Both the position numbers and the translations under genes were made by a program. 6,690 bases of DNA from Candidatus Woesearchaeota archaeon UBA119 (GTDB taxonomy: Archaea > Nanobdellota > Nanobdellia > Woesearchaeales > UBA119): NCBI GenBank assembly GCA_002505945.1, contig DAWM01000078.1, positions 9,050-15,739 of the forward strand. Direction: 5' to 3'. Shown here piece by piece: positions 6,331 through 6,690 of this stretch (positions are counted from its first letter, which is position 1; every line of letters starts with the position of its first letter). The notes beneath the pieces are model-generated. The model worked only from the letters and a program-made list of their open reading frames with translations. It did no database searches and had not been told where the DNA came from.

Positions 6331-6348
6331 TATTACTTAAGTAATATA
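6309..6348 (+). promoter_or_regulatory. Promoter of the RHH-nucleotidyltransferase gene, sharing the rfbB TATA box
   Basis: Plus-strand TTTAAATA (6317-6324) is the other reading of the palindrome TATTTAAATA. It lies 23 bases before the ATG at 6348; with its centre about 28 bases away, transcription should begin at or just before the ATG. No SD precedes this start, in agreement with a leaderless mRNA. TATA binding protein can bind such a symmetric box either way, so direction would rest on the flanking recognition elements and on bound regulators. Confidence 0.6.
6331..6346. promoter_or_regulatory. 16-bp perfect palindrome, candidate operator for the RHH protein
   Basis: TATTACTTAAGTAATA is perfectly self-complementary over 16 bases, with half-site TATTACTT. 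It sits between the TATA box and the ATG of the RHH-nucleotidyltransferase gene, where a bound protein would block initiation. It is also just upstream of the rfbB TATA/BRE, where a bound protein could help or hinder that promoter. RHH proteins generally bind short palindromes near their own gene (family knowledge). Further copies of the core follow: AGTATTACT at 6351-6359 repeats AGTA 11 bases after the first AGTA (6340), and TATTACT recurs at 6353, 22 bases after 6331. The local AT-richness raises the chance of accidental symmetry. Confidence 0.55.
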
Positions 6349-6690
6349 TGAGTATTACTAATAAAGAAAGGATATCCTTGACTATTGATAAGAATCTCCT
6401 AAAACAGATTGATAATTCCAAGAAGGATTTTTCTAGATCAAGCTTTGTGGAAAAGATATTAAAAGAAAGATTTTCGGATAAGAAGGTGGCTGTTATTCTT
6501 GCAGGGGGGCCATCCCAAGCATTATACACAAAGGACAAACAATTAAAGCCATTATATCCTATAAGGAAAAACAAGACATTAATTGAATTTCAAATAGAAA
6601 AGTTAAAGGACGCAGGATTTAATAAGATACTTTTCATATCTAAGAAGGAAATCATTGCTGAAATCTTTAAAAAAATTGGTGAAAAGGATA
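6348..6690 (+). CDS. RHH DNA-binding domain fused to sugar-nucleotidyltransferase-like domain (3' end outside window)
   Basis: The ATG at 6348 follows an in-frame TAA (6342-6344), so no longer start is possible; 114 codons are visible and the frame is open at the window end. Residues 7-42 fit a CopG/Arc-type ribbon-helix-helix: strand E-R-I-S-L-T-I-D (7-14), helix K-N-L-L-K-Q-I-D-N-S-K (15-25), turn, helix S-R-S-S-F-V-E-K-I-L-K-E-R-F (29-42). After a 3-residue link a nucleotidyltransferase-like fold begins: KVAVILAGGPSQALY (46-60), K-Q-L-K-P-L-Y-P-I (64-72), then T-L-I-E-F-Q-I-E-K-L-K-D-A-G-F-N-K-I-L-F-I (77-97), the standard first two strands and helix of NDP-sugar pyrophosphorylases. The loop reads G-G-P-S-Q-A-L instead of G-G-x-G-T-R-L, so the Gly-Thr-Arg is missing while Lys67-Pro68 is kept. 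It is therefore either an unusual transferase or a ligand-sensing regulator. It is divergent from the dTDP-rhamnose operon and likely autoregulated (inference). Confidence 0.8.
   Translation, partial: MSITNKERISLTIDKNLLKQIDNSKKDFSRSSFVEKILKERFSDKKVAVILAGGPSQALYTKDKQLKPLYPIRKNKTLIEFQIEKLKDAGFNKILFISKKEIIAEIFKKIGEKD

Noticed and set aside
6314..6574. 86-codon open frame on the minus strand opposite the RHH-nucleotidyltransferase gene
   Set aside because: It is antisense to a plus-strand frame with two recognisable domains, has no SD or suitable promoter, and its translation matches no family I know.

Overview
This 6.7-kb window looks like part of a surface-polysaccharide / glycan assembly locus from an AT-rich archaeon. 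The case for Archaea is as follows. Genes at the head of transcription units (rfbB, the flippase, the ribbon-helix-helix gene) have no Shine-Dalgarno (SD) sequence but carry an archaeal-type TTTAAATA box about 21-24 bases before the ATG, as expected for leaderless mRNAs. Genes inside the operon (rfbA, rfbC, the GT4 fragment) have strong SD sequences. The sequence alone does not settle the lineage; a DPANN or euryarchaeal genome or metagenome bin is a guess.

Layout. Left end, plus strand: the C-terminal part of a multi-membrane-span GT-C-type protein (2-910), overlapped by the first ~23 codons of a GT4-type glycosyltransferase that breaks off at about 958 and ends in 10 unrelated codons (891-992). 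Middle and right, minus strand: a compact operon read right to left, rfbB (6293-5334), rfbD (5337-4546), rfbA (4542-3829), rfbC (3839-3324), a Wzx/RfbX-type flippase (3300-1975) and a rhamnosyltransferase-like GT2 (1999-998). The four rfb genes give the complete glucose-1-phosphate to dTDP-L-rhamnose pathway. The GT2 is the likely user of that sugar nucleotide, and the flippase the likely exporter of the lipid-linked glycan. Just past the GT2 stop there is an SD sequence and a few codons of a further gene, cut at the same place as the GT4 gene, so the junction near 950-962 joins two beheaded operons.

Right end, plus strand: divergent from rfbB, an open reading frame starts at 6348 and runs off the window. 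It encodes an N-terminal ribbon-helix-helix (RHH) DNA-binding domain fused directly to a sugar-nucleotidyltransferase-like domain whose nucleotide-binding loop is altered. The 54-base divergent intergenic region holds one self-complementary TATA box (TATTTAAATA) placed almost symmetrically between the two start codons, and a perfect 16-bp palindrome (TATTACTTAAGTAATA) just before the RHH gene.

Working hypothesis: the RHH-nucleotidyltransferase binds this palindrome, represses its own leaderless promoter and modulates the divergent dTDP-rhamnose operon, possibly in response to a nucleotide or sugar nucleotide. This is the most novel element of the window. The fusion and palindrome are visible in the sequence; the regulatory role is inference.

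No RNA genes, CRISPR arrays or insertion sequences were seen. No stretch over 300 bases is without a gene.
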